64,000 nucleotides of DNA. It comes from Rhodosporidiobolus odoratus (lineage: Eukaryota; Basidiomycota; Microbotryomycetes; Sporidiobolales; Sporidiobolaceae). Under the pieces are notes generated by a model. It saw only the letters and a list, made by a program, of their open reading frames with translations. It did no database searches and had not been told where the DNA came from. A program made the position numbers and the translations under genes. Below are positions 12,085 through 24,217 of this stretch, piece after piece. The stretch's first letter is position 1; each line of letters opens with the position of its first letter. The stretch is from contig JAOANU010000006.1 of assembly GCA_034387635.1 (NCBI GenBank), positions 186,001-250,000 on the forward strand. The letters are read 5' to 3'.

Positions 12085-13112
12085 TTAGACAGAGTCGACC
12101 AACGCTCCTCCGAACCCGTTACCACCTCGGGCAGCGCGAGCCCCACCGAAGAGGACGGCAGCGAAGAGGATGGTGACGATGATCCAGTTGATCCAGGCGA
12201 AGCCTTCGAGGGCGTAGAGGGTGTCGGCGTGGCCTTGGTGCCAGTGTTGGCCGAGGGCAGCAGTGATGGCAGCAGCGCCAGAGAGCCTGTAGAGTAGACG
12301 GACGAGGGTTAGTCACCCTGTGCGAAGATTACGACAAGCGGTGGGGCCTGTCACATGGAGCACCGGGTAGAACTACCACGAACGCGAAGGCGGCAAGAGG
12401 TTAGGATGAGAGGAAAAAGGACAACGCACCAGAACACCCAGGTCAAAAACAGGAAAACGACATGACTTGCGATCGAGAAGACGAACGATCCGGCAGCCCT
12501 TGCGAGACCTGTTACGCCAGTCATGAGCATGAGTCACCTATCCCGGAATAAGCGAGGTGGGGTGGGGAGGTTTTCTGGGAATCGGGAGAAAAGACGGACC
12601 GAAGATGTAAACTGGCGAGAGGACGAAAGTCCAGAGACCGGTGAAGAGGAGGAAGCGGGTGCTGTGGGGCGAATGGGCAAGTCAGCTTCCAACTCTAAAG
12701 ATGCAGAGGCGGACAATGCAGGATCAAGGAGGACAAGGGAAGGAGGCGTACCGGTCGCGGATCGAGTGGTTAGGGTAACCGGACCCGTTGTCTATGAAAG
12801 TCCCAGCAAGCTCGTCAGCACCACGGTCGCCCCACACCAAGAAACGAGCAAGGAAGAAGTGGCTGGAAAGCTGGAAATGGGGGAAACTTACAGTGCGAGA
12901 CGAGGTAAGCGGCGATTGCCCACTCGATCAAGCTGAAGAAGATGAGGAGGGAGAAGCAGACGAGGTGGGTGCGCTTCTGTTCTCGCCGATCCGAGTCAAG
13001 GTGGTGACAGGTCGAGGAGGGAGATGCAATTAGGTCAGGCGAGGAACTTCAAGCCAGGAAGCGGGAACCAGTGGAAGGGACGCACGAGGTGCTTGCTGAA
13101 GTCGACGGGCAT
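12085..13112 (-). CDS. MARVEL-domain four-helix membrane protein
   Basis: About 163-residue membrane protein in six exons, too fragmented to show as one long frame. After the start MPVDFSKHL come four hydrophobic segments: THLVCFSLLIFFSLIEWAI, TRFLLFTGLWTFVLSPVYIF, AAGSFVFSIASHVVFLFLTW and LEGFAWINWIIVTILFAAVL. Between the third and fourth is the SGAAAITAAL element typical of fungal MARVEL proteins. The C-terminus GGNGFGGALVDSV is short and polar. MARVEL proteins sit in membrane microdomains or vesicle membranes (family knowledge, for example Nce102-like). All exon joins restore one frame with GT-AG introns. The first donor (GTGCGTCCC after the ninth codon) is the least certain. Confidence 0.75.
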
Positions 13113-13499
13113 CGTAGAGGCTCAGGGGTTCGGGTGCTGCAAGTTAAGATGAGTTAGCAGGACGACAGAAAGATGAAGATGAGGAAGGTCGGTCGGAGCA
13201 TAATTAGCTCGGACATGTCATCGCGATCAACGGACTCACATTGTGGGCAGGGATAAGCGGTATGACAAGAGATGCGAGATGTAGCAGAAGGAAGGAGAAA
13301 GATCGAGCTAGCGGCAAGCGAGAGCGAAGCAGAATCTTGTCACCGAATTGCATTCCCGACCGCACTCTCTTCCGTCATTCGATGGTGGCCCTGCCTCTTG
13401 ACATTCAACCTTCCCAGTGCAGCAACTCCAGATTCCTCGACTGACGTGAGCTTGATGGGTCGTTGCACGACTTGGTAATTACACTCGGAAGCCCTGCTT
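13113..13499. other. Intergenic, MARVEL promoter and RPN10 3' flank
   Basis: About 390 bp with no coding chain and no motif that I recognise. Confidence 0.35.
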
Positions 13500-15318
13500 C
13501 TACTTTTCCTCCGACTTGGGCTTCGGCTCCCCCTCTTCTGCCTGCATACTCAGCGCAACTGCAAGCACAACCAAAGTCTCAGCTTCACTGCATCGCATGG
13601 CAGGACAGGGAAAAGAGGAGAGAGAGGAAAGAAAAACTCACTGGCCCTAGCCATATCCTCATCCATGTCCTCATCATCGACCGTCTCATCCGTCGCCCCC
13701 ATCTGCACATCTCCCTCCTCCCCTCCTCCACCCTGACTCAACGCCAAAGCTCGCTTCAAATCCTCATCCTCGTCGTCCTCCGCGCCCGCAGCAGCTCCAC
13801 TCATCATATCCACCTCTGGCACTCCCACTTCGGGCGGCGCCGCTGCAAAGGTCTCGTTGGAAGATGGTTCGGCAGCAGATGAGAGAGTCGAGCCGGTGGG
13901 CATGGTTGCGGGAGTGGGGTCGGTGATTTGCGTAGAGACGCCTTCGGGGACGGGCTCGAGGGCGGCGGCGGCGGAAGTGGAAGTAGTAGAGGTAGCGGCT
14001 TGACGAGCCCGCTCTTCTTCGAGCGACATGCGGAGGGCCTGTAAGGCGAAGGATCATAAGCCGCGTCCACTCAAGAACGCGCGCTACGTAGTCTCTGAAG
14101 ACCAGCAATCGCAAGCGAAAAAAGGCCGCGAGCTTACCATTGCCAACTCGGGATCCAGATTCGGGTCCACCCCGAAATCATCCCCACCCCCACCCCCGCC
14201 AGCACCACCCATCTCCTCGTCCCCAGCCCCTTCGGGCCTCAAGATCGCACTCTGCATGACCTTCTCACTGAGCAGGTACGGACCCGGCTCGATGGCAAGG
14301 AAGTGCGAGTTGTCCGAGGACGAGGTTGCGTCAATGAGGGCGGAGAGCTTGGCGGAGTTTGTTTCGGTGGTTGCTGCGGCGGGAGTAGGGGCGGCGGAGG
14401 AAGAAGAAGAAGGCAGAGACGGAATGGAGAGGTCGATGTCGGGTGTGCCGAAGGAGATGATGTCGAGGGCAACGTTGTTCTTCTTCATCTTCTTGCCGAG
14501 CTACAGGAGGACGTATACATGTGAGATAGATCGCGCGGATGACCCTACCATATAGGGACGGAGGAGCAAGGGCACCGAACTCACCTTGACCAGCGCCGCC
14601 TGCGTCTCCTTCACCGGACTGCAGCTAAACACAATAACCCTTTGCCTCTGGTTCTTGTTCTGACGATGCTTGAGAGCGAGCTGCATGTCACAAGTCAAAG
14701 ACTCAGTATCAGCATATCTACCTTTCTTCGAGGCAGACCGGCTGAATTCAGCCTGCTTTACGTGCCGACGTACCTGAGCCACCTGAATTCCTGTCAGCAG
14801 ATCCGCTTGCCCTCCTTGCTTGACATCGTGTAGCGCCGAGATGAGCTTGCCCTCATCCTGAGTGAGGGTGACGAGCACCTCTGGTCTGCGAGGGAAAGGC
14901 AAGAACGGTAAGCAAATTTACTCGCACCGGCACGGCGAGGTACGTCGCAGCGTCCCTCTCCTTGTTACACAGGGGACACACGACAAAGGACAAACGGAGG
15001 AACGCACCCTTTTCCAGCCATAACCATCAACCCAACTTCGTTTTCCGGGTTAGCCCCAACCTTTGCGCCCATGACCAAGTGCACGGTATCTGCCTGAGCC
15101 TCGAAGCGGTTCGCTACGTCACGGAGGCCATCAAGTATGTGAAAGGAAACGCAAAGACGAGGACAGCAAGGAAGTCGAGTCGGAAGGTTGAAAAGGGGGA
15201 GGAGGGGACGTCAGCGAAGATCGCGGCCAGCGGGAACAAAAGAGGGCGTACGAGGGAAGTCTCCATTCAGCGACTCGCCCGAGTTGTCCAGAACAATCAT
15301 AGTGGCTTCGAGCGACAT
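13500..15318 (-). CDS. RPN10: 26S proteasome ubiquitin receptor Rpn10 / PSMD4
   Basis: Ubiquitin receptor of the 19S proteasome lid-base interface. The N-terminal VWA domain begins MSLEATMIVLDNSGESLNGD and continues through RVIVFSCSPVKE and KKNNVALDIISFG. A UIM follows, NLDPELAMALRMSLEEERAR, matching the classical S5a UIM1. Two further UIM-like helices are seen, DLKRALALSQ and, across the last intron, DMARAIALSMQAEE. The protein ends KPKSEEK. At least six short introns interrupt the VWA part. Three ubiquitin-interacting helices resemble animal PSMD4 more than budding yeast Rpn10, which has one. Confidence 0.93.
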
Positions 15319-15940
15319 TATGGGAGGTTCTTCGGAGTGTGGTGGTGGTGCAGGAGAGGATGGGGACTAGACGGGTGCTGCTGACGGATGCTGCTGACGG
15401 GGGAGATAGTTAGTCGCTGTCAGGATGCGCCTCACAGGTCTGGGCATCCCTACGTCGTCCGCCCCAGCGCCAGATCGGCTGGAAGGGAGCGACGACGCGG
15501 CAACTGATGAGGCGCTTCGCTATGCGACGCCAGTCCAGGTGGTCCAGCAGTGCGTACGTGAAGGAAAGTAAGCTTACGAGTGTCTATAGCTGGAGCAAAG
15601 CGTTACAGCCGGAGAGTACAAAACCGCGAAGCGTGAGATGACGGAGGGAAAGCAAAGCGAAGCAAGCAAGCCGTAATCAACCTCAGTACAGCTCTAGATG
15701 CTGACCCTGAGCGTCGCTGAAGCCTTACACGTGACCGCTGTCAAAGTAAAGACACGGCAAACGAGTGAACCGGAAAGCTTCTTTCTTCGCGAGCAGAAAA
15801 AGTTAGAAAAGTCCCGAACACAACGACAATGCTTGCTCTCGCCCGCCATCCCCTGCTCTCGTCCCAAGCAGATAGAAAGTACGTACGGGGATCGTCAATC
15901 CCTGTCAGTATGCACAGTCGGGGGAAATACCCTCCCGACT
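15319..15940. other. Intergenic, RPN10 promoter and SKI2 3' flank
   Basis: About 620 bp. A 12-nt direct repeat lies at 15376-15400. No gene and no proteasome-type promoter element known to me was found. Confidence 0.35.
15376..15400. repeat. Short direct repeat, 2 x TGCTGCTGACGG
   Basis: Two identical 12-nt copies are separated by a single A, about 60 bp upstream of the RPN10 start codon. It could be a local slippage product or a duplicated factor-binding site. Confidence 0.6.
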
Positions 15941-18900
15941 CTAGAAATAAAGCGACGCCGTGAAAACAATATCCCGCTTCAACAACTCCCTCCCCTTCTC
16001 CGCCACCTGAGTCAGCTCCGAATTACCTGTCACACGTGCACAATCGGCTAACTCGCCGCACAGGCCTTCGAGACGGACGATGGAACGGACGATGGTTCCT
16101 TCGGCAACGTCGGTTAGTTGCATGATTTGGGCAAAGGACTGGGGACATTGAGCGATGGTATGAGCCGAAGCAGGGGAGTGTAGAGATAAGGGCGTGGAGA
16201 TGGCACGGCGAGAGGCGATGGGAAGTATGTGCAGAAGGAAGATTGGGAAGGTCAGCAATTCTCCCCTTCCTGCAATCAAGGAAAGGACGCACCATTCCCT
16301 TAGCCCACTCATACACCACCTCCATCAGCCCAAACTTGAGCTCGCCGTCGCCATTGAAGCCTTCGTCGGCAAAGTTGGCGCGATGTCGGTCCTGTACTCG
16401 GATGACTCGGTCCGCTGTGTTGAGGATGGTTGCTTTGCCCTGTACAGATTGAACTCGACATCAGTTCTCTAGCTCTATGGTAGAAAATGCGCAAGCAGGC
16501 AAGGGTGGGAAGGGACGGGAAGTAGCAGGAAGAACGAAAAACGCACCTCCTCCAACCTCGGCGTCAGCAGCGGTTCACTCTCCGTCTTCTCCTGGAAGAT
16601 AAACCCAGACAAGAGTGCCACAATCTCTTCCGGCTCATAAGTAGCGAAGACATTGTCGAGGATCAGTTCGGTAAGAATGAGTTCGTTGGCGGAGTTGATC
16701 TTCAGGGACCAGTCTAGAGTCAATATGCGTTGTACTGGTACGCAGAGCTAGCCACGTCGGTCCTGTCTGAGAGATCGAAAGACGTGGCAGCGCATGTCGA
16801 GCAGAAACGCACCTCGCAAGCCACCCTCCCCTTCAACAAGACCGTCTGATCCTCTCCGATAAACTGCAACTCCTTGAGCACCTCAATCCGCTGTTCGTAA
16901 TCCGGCAACAACTCAAGGTTCTGCTCGCTGAGCGCCATCCGCAAGCCAGCGATTTGGGAGGAAAGGACTCGTTCAGCATGGAGGGTTTTGTACTATTCCA
17001 CAGGCGCAAGGCAGAAGGGTCAGTCGGTACCTTCGGAGAAAGAAAGCAAACGTACGTTCTCCTCAAACTCTTCATCCTCAACCGCCAAGAACTCAAGCTG
17101 ACCGACCAACTCTTCCCTCTTCTGCAGCGCTTCCCGAAACTCCAACCCTCGAACTTTGCTCCAGTCCGCTTCCTTCTCGTGTAGCTTATGCGATTGCTCG
17201 GTTGACGACGATGCAGAGTTGTAGTCGGCTAGTGCAGCTTCCATAGCAGATCGGCGGTGACGGTCTGCGATGGCGTCGGCGTCGACCTGCACATAACGAA
17301 GATCGCATCAGCTGAAGCCGTAACGGAGACTTTGCGGTGTAGTGTAACGCACCTTGACAGTCTGAGAGATGACAAGTGCAATGCTGGTCAAGGGAACGAC
17401 AGCGAGTTCATACGTCAACTCTTCGCCAGACTGCTTGAACCGAGGCGGCCATCTTGGCGGAACAGCATCGGCGGCGACGTCTGCATGGAACCCCCGCTGG
17501 TCAATTGCACTGTCGGAGTCTAGGCGTAGCAGTAAAAAAGAAAGAAAAAAAAAGGCATCACGCACCATCTGTACCCGCTCGGATCGAGGGCGGGACGAAC
17601 GCGAGAACCCAGAATTGCCTTGTAGGGTCAATGACACCCGAAGGAAGGACAGCTGGCGGGGCGGACTTTAGTAGTACAGCGGGGTTGTCGTGGAAGTGCT
17701 GTACGATACTTTCTACATCATCAGCTATCTGTCATACATCCCTCGCCGATGTGGGGCGGCGACCAAAGATCCGTGAAGTGAAAGGAACGCACCCCATCTG
17801 ACAAAATCACGACCCGCCCGGAACTCATCATCTTTCCACTCGCCGGATGAGCGAGCACGCCCTCGAGAACTTGCGTGTTGAGCTCGACGATGCGTTGCGA
17901 GAGGTCGTAGAAGCGGTTTAGGTCATCGGTTTTCGGGCCAGGTGGGAGTTTGTTCAGGGCTTGAAGGGTAGATTCGCCCTGCATCCATGGCACAATGACA
18001 TGAGCACCTCGATACCCTGAACGGCGGATGAAAAAACGACTGAAGAAGCAAAACGCACCTCAGCCACCTTCTTCTGATGTTCGGGTAATAACCTCTGCGC
18101 CGCATTCTCCGAGAAACTCCTCTTGATCATCTCCTCTACCCTGAGCGCTTCGACGCGGAGCAAGTTGAGAATCATCGAGTAGGTGAGGCGGAACTGGGAT
18201 TGGAGCTTGGTGGGCGGGCCGAGAATCATGTGGTTCAGGGTTTGTGTCTGCGAGACGACGCATGGGTGAGTATGTAGACGATAAGAGGGTAAGGCGAGGA
18301 CGCACGTCGGGAATATCAGAGTCAGCGTTGATGATTACTACACCCGTCTTGTCGAGACCTCGACGACCGGCGCGGCCAGACATCTGGGTGCTACACAGCA
18401 AGCAAGAAGTTAGTATCGATGACTCACTCAGAGTGAAGCTACAGCGACGAACTACTCGCCCGGCAGCAAATCGCGGAAGTTGCGACCGTCGTGCTTTCGG
18501 ATATTGTTGAAGACAACGCATCGAGCGGGCATGTTGACGCCCTGCACATCGCAGCCGTGGTCAATGGAATCAACAACTTCGAAAGTAGGAGGGAAGACGT
18601 ACCATAGCGAAAGTTTCGGTGGCGAAGAGGACCTTGACAAGACCTCGTGCGAAGAGGAGTTCGACAATCTGTGGAAGAAGAAGAATTAGCAAACAGCCAG
18701 CGAGGAACGTATGGGATGACATACCTCCTTGACGATGGGTAGCAGACCGCCATGGTGTACGCCTACACCTCGAGACAGCAACCCCCGCATGGTCTTGATT
18801 TGCGGCAGATCCTTGTCAGATCCTGGTCGATGACCCTGATTAGCGACTTCTCCGAGATGTGGTGAAAATGAAGGTACGCACCCTTCAACCGTGTCAAGCT

Positions 18901-21301
18901 CCGCTCGATCACCACATGCACTTCACTCTTCTCAGCCGCCGAGCACAAGTCCGTATTAGGCATACTCGCCGCATTCTCCTCACACCTCTTCTTACTAAAC
19001 GTAAACACCACCACCGGCAGCAACTCCTTCTTCTTCAGCAACCCCACGAGGTGAATCCACAAGTTGGCGTCTTTACCCTGGAAGTTGCGGTTGAGAGAAC
19101 CGGAGCCGGCGGCACGTTGAGCGGCCATGGCTCCCCGGGCGGCGACTTGACGGGCGGCGGAACCTCCGCCACGATTCGAACCGCGAGAAGCAGCGCCACC
19201 ACGTCCAGCTTGACCACCTCGTCCGGCTGCGCCGCCTCGGGTCGGGGGGCCAAGACCGGCTGCTTCCCGTTCCTTGTCTTGTTTGCGACGGATCGATTCG
19301 GTCGCTTCCTTGTGTCTGTAGGTGTGGTGTTAGTAACAACAGTGCAATGATGCGAAAGAAGGAGCTCACCCAGCACCCAGGAACTGGCCCTTTGCGTCGA
19401 CGATTTTGTGCAGTTCCTTGCCGGAGTAGAGGAAGTGCTCGAGAGGTACAGGTCGTTTCGGTGTCGAGATGACGTAGATGTCTTTCTTCTTTGTTCGCCT
19501 GTAATCCAGGACAATCAGCAAGATAGGGAAGAGAGCAGAGGGCATCGCCACTCACCCGACCCAATCGGCGAATTCCTTTGTATTGGGCACAGTGGCTGAA
19601 AGCAGGATGATATTGACATGATCAGGTAGCATGATGATAACTTCTTCCCAGACGACGCCGCGCTATTGAAGGTGCAGCGAAGTTAGCAATCCCGGCTTGA
19701 GAAGGTTACATCGGAAGGGGCGTACCTCGAGATCGTTCACATAGTGCACCTCGTCGAAGATGACCCACTCTACGTCTCGGATGAGGTCGGCGCCCTGAAA
19801 AGACAAGACAGTCAGCCAAGATGTTCTCGGGGCAGGACGAGGAATAATAAGCGCACCTTGTACAACATACTCCTCAAGATCTCGGTTGTCATGATCAAAC
19901 AGCTCGCCTCGGGGTTGATCTGCACATCACCAGTCAAGATACCCACCTCATTCTGCCCAAACGTCTTCTGGAAATCCCTAAACTTCTGATTCGAGAGAGC
20001 CTTGATGGGCGAGGTATAGATGGCGCGAGTCATGTGCTTCTGGGCGAGAGCGATGGCGTACTCGGCGACGACGGTCTTGCCTGCTGAAGTATGGGCTGCG
20101 ACGAAGACGGACTCGCCAACTTCCATGTGATAGATCGCTTCTTTTTGGAACGTGTCGAGCTCGAAAGGGTACTGCGTGAGGCAAGGTGAGTCAGTCCCGA
20201 CGAGGCTAGCAGAGATGGAGAAACCGCACCTCGCGTGCCATGTCGGGTACCAGCTCGCGGAAGTTGACAATCTCGCGGTTGACATCGACAACGTGCGCCC
20301 AGTCGCGCTTTGCGACGATCGGTCTCCGTCGAGTCGAGGCGGCGGCAGGTGCTTTGACGAGTTTCTGTAGACGAGGCCGTCAAATACGCAAGTCAAAGGA
20401 GGGCAGAAAGCACGCACTCGTGTTGGCAGAAGCTCCTCAATAGCCGAGTCGAGTTGCGGTGCGGCCGGTGTTGGTCGCCCATTCTGCGCGAGGGCGATTG
20501 AGCGGCGTCTCCCTCCGGGGAAAGGGATCCCTTACCTCGACCGCTCTTGCCCTACCCTCGTTCTGCAGCTCCAGCATAGGGCGGTAAATTGGTTTGACCT
20601 CGACCTCTTCCTCCTCTTCTAGCAGTCCGCCCTCTTCTTGATCCGCTAGAGGTCCAAAGTCGAGCCCCCTTGTGAATCCAGGAGGGATGGTCCGGATGCC
20701 GCCTGCAAGCAAGTGGGTGAGCTACTCTGTCAAGAGCGTGAGGAGAATGTGCTTACCGTGGCCCTTCTCAAACGCCTTTTCCAGTCCCTCCTCGAGTCCG
20801 TCCAGCCCGTCGGTTTCCTCTTCGTCCAGCATGATGTCATTGAGTCCTCCCGGCCTGAAGGGGAAGTAGGAGCTCTTGCCGCGAACGAATTCACCCACAT
20901 AGCTGGTCGGTTTCCGGTCGATGCTTGTGCTGTTCAAGGCGGTTCGGGGCGCTGCTGTGCTGGTGACTTCTCGGTAGCCGGTGATTCCTCCACTCAAGCC
21001 GGACGAGACGAACTCTAGGGAGGTAGTTGGGTGGGTAGGTTCGATATGAAGGAGGGAGCGAAGATCGGTCGGGCGGTCCCAATGCCTGTAATCGCAAGTG
21101 TCAGCCTGCGCGCCCGTAGTGAGGTGAGAGGAGTGCTCACATTGCCCAGTCTGCTGCTGCCAATTCCTTTGTGCCATCCTCGCTGGGGAGTAGCCATCCC
21201 TGTTCGAGTTCGTCTCTGATCTGCTGAGGGGTGAGAGCTTGACCGACGCCGAGCTCCTGCAAGAGAGCAGCTCTCTCTTCGTCTGTAAGGTGTCCCGGCA
21301 T
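15941..21301 (-). CDS. SKI2: SKI2-type RNA helicase (exosome cofactor)
   Basis: DExH helicase of the cytoplasmic Ski complex, which feeds mRNA 3'-5' into the exosome and underlies non-stop decay and dsRNA restriction in yeast. The Ski2-type N-terminal marker [14 protein letters not shown] is present. Helicase motifs in order are [13 protein letters not shown] (Q-like), AAHTSAGKT (Walker A), DEVHYVND (motif II), LSATVPN (III), ETFAMGVNMPAR and [12 protein letters not shown] (VI). The DSHCT end reads [19 protein letters not shown] and terminates [10 protein letters not shown]. Sequence such as [17 protein letters not shown] is closer to Ski2 than Mtr4. The start ATG (21301) gives [14 protein letters not shown]; the frame upstream lacks another ATG. 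It is intron-rich and divergent from the cyclophilin gene with only 217 bp between starts. Confidence 0.93.
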
Positions 21302-21518
21302 CGACTGAAGGTGTACGACGTGAGAAGGGGAGCGTTCCTCTGGATTCCCTCCGTCATTTCGGGTTTGCAACGAACATCTCACAGACTCTCGCTTACTGAG
21401 TCGGACAAGCTATACAAAGTCTCTAAAAGCCTGTCACTACTCGCTTTGCTACTTCGATCAGCCCTCCAATCCCTCGCTACCTCCGACCAGCTACTTCCTC
21501 CAACACCTTCCATTCAAT
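21302..21518. promoter_or_regulatory. Short bidirectional promoter, SKI2 / CYP40
   Basis: The two start codons are 217 bp apart on opposite strands, so both promoters and leaders must share this segment. A CT-rich tract (CTTCCTCCAACACC) precedes the cyclophilin ATG. No classic heat-shock element could be confidently called. Confidence 0.5.
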
Positions 21519-23417
21519 ATGGCCTCAACCAACCCACGCGTCTTCTTTGACATTCAAGTCAACGGTCATAATGCCGGAAGGATCGTCATGGAGTTGTTCG
21601 CCGATATCACCCCCAAGACGGTTCGTCCCCTCCTCGTCTCGCTCGATTCTTCGAATAAGCTGACTCCGCTCGAACCGCATAGGCTGAGAACTTCCGCGCA
21701 CTCTGCACGGGCGAGAAGGGCACGGGACAGAGCGGCAAGCCCCTCCACTACAAGGGCAGCAAGTTCCACCGGTCCGTCCACTGTCCTTCTCATCCGTCCT
21801 GCACGCCTTTCCTCTAGCTGATGGGCTTGCTCGGTACAGCATCATCCCCAAGTTCATGTGCCAGGGTGGTGACTTTACCGCGGGCAACGGTACTGGCGGT
21901 GAGAGCATCTATGGCGAGAAGTTTGAAGACGAAAAGTGGGTCGCTCTATTTTTTCTTTTCTTCCATCTATGCGAGGTCAACGGCACCGTTCAGGTTGCTC
22001 ACGATTTTCTCTGCAGCTTCGACCTCAAGCACGAGAAACCCTTTATGCTGTCCATGGCCAAGTGAGCTTTACTTTCCTTACGATTGACCTTCTCGATCGT
22101 ACCTCCTTTGTGCTGCGGCTAATCACGATTTCACCATCAGCGCCGGCCCTGGAACTAATGGCTCGCAATTCTTTATCACCCTTGTTCGTGAGTTCTAGGC
22201 CGTTCATACGCCTACTTCAGAGCAGTCCTGATATAGCAGTCCTTCAATAGCCACCCCTCATCTCGACGGCAAGGTTCGCACCGCTCAATCCCTATAGCCC
22301 CTTCCTCGGCACGGATCTCGACCTATTGTCGCCCTGCGCTGACCGTCTCTACTTTCTTCGCCTCTGACCCGAGCAGCACGTAGTTTTGCACGTCTTCCTC
22401 TTCTCCGAATACCCCGCCGCCAAATACTGACTCTGTCTTTGGACAACAGCGGCAAAGTCCTCCACGGTCGCTCGATCGTCCGCCTCATGGAAGAAGCTCC
22501 CACCACTTCCGACACGCCGAACGAAGACATTGTTATCGCCGATTGCGGTCAACTCGCCGAGGGCGACGAGGGGGTCGTGGCTGACGAGTTTGCGGATGGG
22601 CACGAGGAGTACCCTTCGGATGATGAGGCGGATGTCAACGACGTGAGCGCCTCCCTTCCGCCCTGGCCTTCCTAGTCTTCCTTTGCTTCTGCCATACCTG
22701 CTCAAGTTTCGTCTGCCTTGCCTTGCTTATTCACTATCGCTCAACAGCCCAAGGTCGCGCTCGGCATCGCTGAACAGATAAAGACTCGCGGTACCGAGCT
22801 GTTCAAGAAGGGCAACTTTGACCAGGCTCAGAAGAAATACATCAAAGCCCTTCGCTGTGAGTCTTCTCCTCAGCTTCCCCTCGGACTGCAGTATTTCACT
22901 GAACCTCTCCACCTTGCTAGACCTCGACCGCCACCTCGTCCTCCCCGAGCGAGACCTCGATCTCGAAGCCCAACTCGTCACCCTCCGCCTTTCAATCCTC
23001 CTCAACTCCTCCCTGACCGCACTGAAACCCACTCCCCTCACCCCGGCTTCCGCCCAACTAGCCGTCAAACAATCCACCCGCGCACTCAGCTTGGATGGGA
23101 ACCCTGAAGAAGGGTCGAACCGCAAGAAGTTGTCGGAGGGGGAGAAGGCAAAGGCGTTGTTTAGGAGGGCCAAGGGGCAGTTGGCGTTGAAGCGAGAGAA
23201 GGAGGCCGTGGCGGACTTTGAGGCGGCGGCCAAGTTGCAGCCTGAGGACGGGGCGATTAAGCAGGAGTGCGTTCATCTGGTTTTCCCGTCCACGGTCCCT
23301 TATGATAGGTGTGCTGATCTTGTCTTGTTTGTCAATAGGCTCGCTGCAGCGAAGAAGCGCATCGAGGAGCGCAAGGCGAAGGCTCGGGCGGCGTTCGGCA
23401 AGATGTTCAGCTCTTAA
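21519..23417 (+). CDS. CYP40-type cyclophilin with TPR domain (Cpr6/Wis2 family)
   Basis: Peptidyl-prolyl cis-trans isomerase and Hsp90 co-chaperone. The cyclophilin domain starts [20 protein letters not shown] and includes [27 protein letters not shown] (catalytic Arg/Phe region), NGSQFFITL and HLDGKHVVFGKVLHG. After an acidic linker ([11 protein letters not shown]), a TPR domain follows with [20 protein letters not shown] and [20 protein letters not shown]. The end is [12 protein letters not shown]. Spliced length is about 385 residues, within the family range. The intron at 22388-22449 appears to use a GC donor; this is the only way to join HVVF to GKVLHG. The other introns are ordinary GT-AG. 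Confidence 0.93.
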
Positions 23418-23840
23418 GAGGCGGACAGTCGACACCGATTCTCAAAAGCATTCTCTACCTGACTTGGATCACACCCGCGCGCACGACCCTCTTACTAGCA
23501 TACTGTGTCGCATGCTTTCCTGCGCTCTCTCTCGCCGGTCTTTACCTAGGGATCTTCCGCTGCATGGTATGGCTTGCCTCGGGAATTGCAATTCATGCAG
23601 GTTTCTACTGTACACGCGAGCACAGCGAGTTGCCGCTCTGTGGGTGCTGTGACCTCTGGCTAGTCCATGCTGTTTTTCGGGCAACCGCCTCCTGCCTGGC
23701 AGACTTTCAGTATGCTAAGGCAGTTTCGCTCCTGTGCCCCCTTGCCCCAATCCACCCTAGCTTTCTCACCGTCTACCGCCCAGCCTTGACTGCCTTGCTG
23801 TACTACCAAGTGTCTGAGCAGATTCACGAGCCTGGGGGGC

Positions 23841-24050
23841 ATGGAGTGTCTGTGTAGTGCTGACAGAGTCAAGCAGGAGGTCGCAAAGCTGCCGGCAGGC
23901 CAAGTTGGGAGGGAACAGTGGCTGAAGCTTGCGACGTTCTACAGCGAAACGTATCAACAGTATGTACTCCCACTTAGCAGGAGAAGAATACCCACACCTG
24001 CAATTGCTTTTCCATCCGCTTGCAGTAGCGGAATTTCCTCTTTGAAGTGA
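23841..24050 (+). CDS. Orphan short ORF or terminal exons, function unknown
   Basis: A coding-like stretch, DRVKQEVAKLPAGQVGREQW then LKLATFYSETYQQ, is followed by a GTATGT...TTGCAG segment of about 66 nt (in frame) and the end SGISSLK. Charged, non-repetitive composition and codon choice fit coding sequence better than a random frame. I do not recognise the family. The in-frame ATG at 23841 would give a protein of about 50-70 residues, but an upstream exon (for example one with ATG near 23668) is equally possible. Confidence 0.3.
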   Translation: MECLCSADRVKQEVAKLPAGQVGREQWLKLATFYSETYQQYVLPLSRRRIPTPAIAFPSACSSGISSLK

Positions 24051-24217
24051 GAGAAAAAGGTTCTTTTGTGGCTTTTGCGGCGCAGATGAGCATAACTCGC
24101 TCGAGAACGTCGAGCACAACGAGTGAGCGTGCCATGGAGCCGTGCGGACCCGAGATAGATTACAAACAACAAGACACGATAACTGTCTAGTTTAAAGCTT
24201 CTACGCTGTCAGCGTAC

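Noticed and set aside
15941..21301. SKI2 read as a phage- or virus-defence island
   Set aside because: Ski2 is a conserved cellular exosome cofactor; neighbours are housekeeping genes and nothing suggests a defence cluster.
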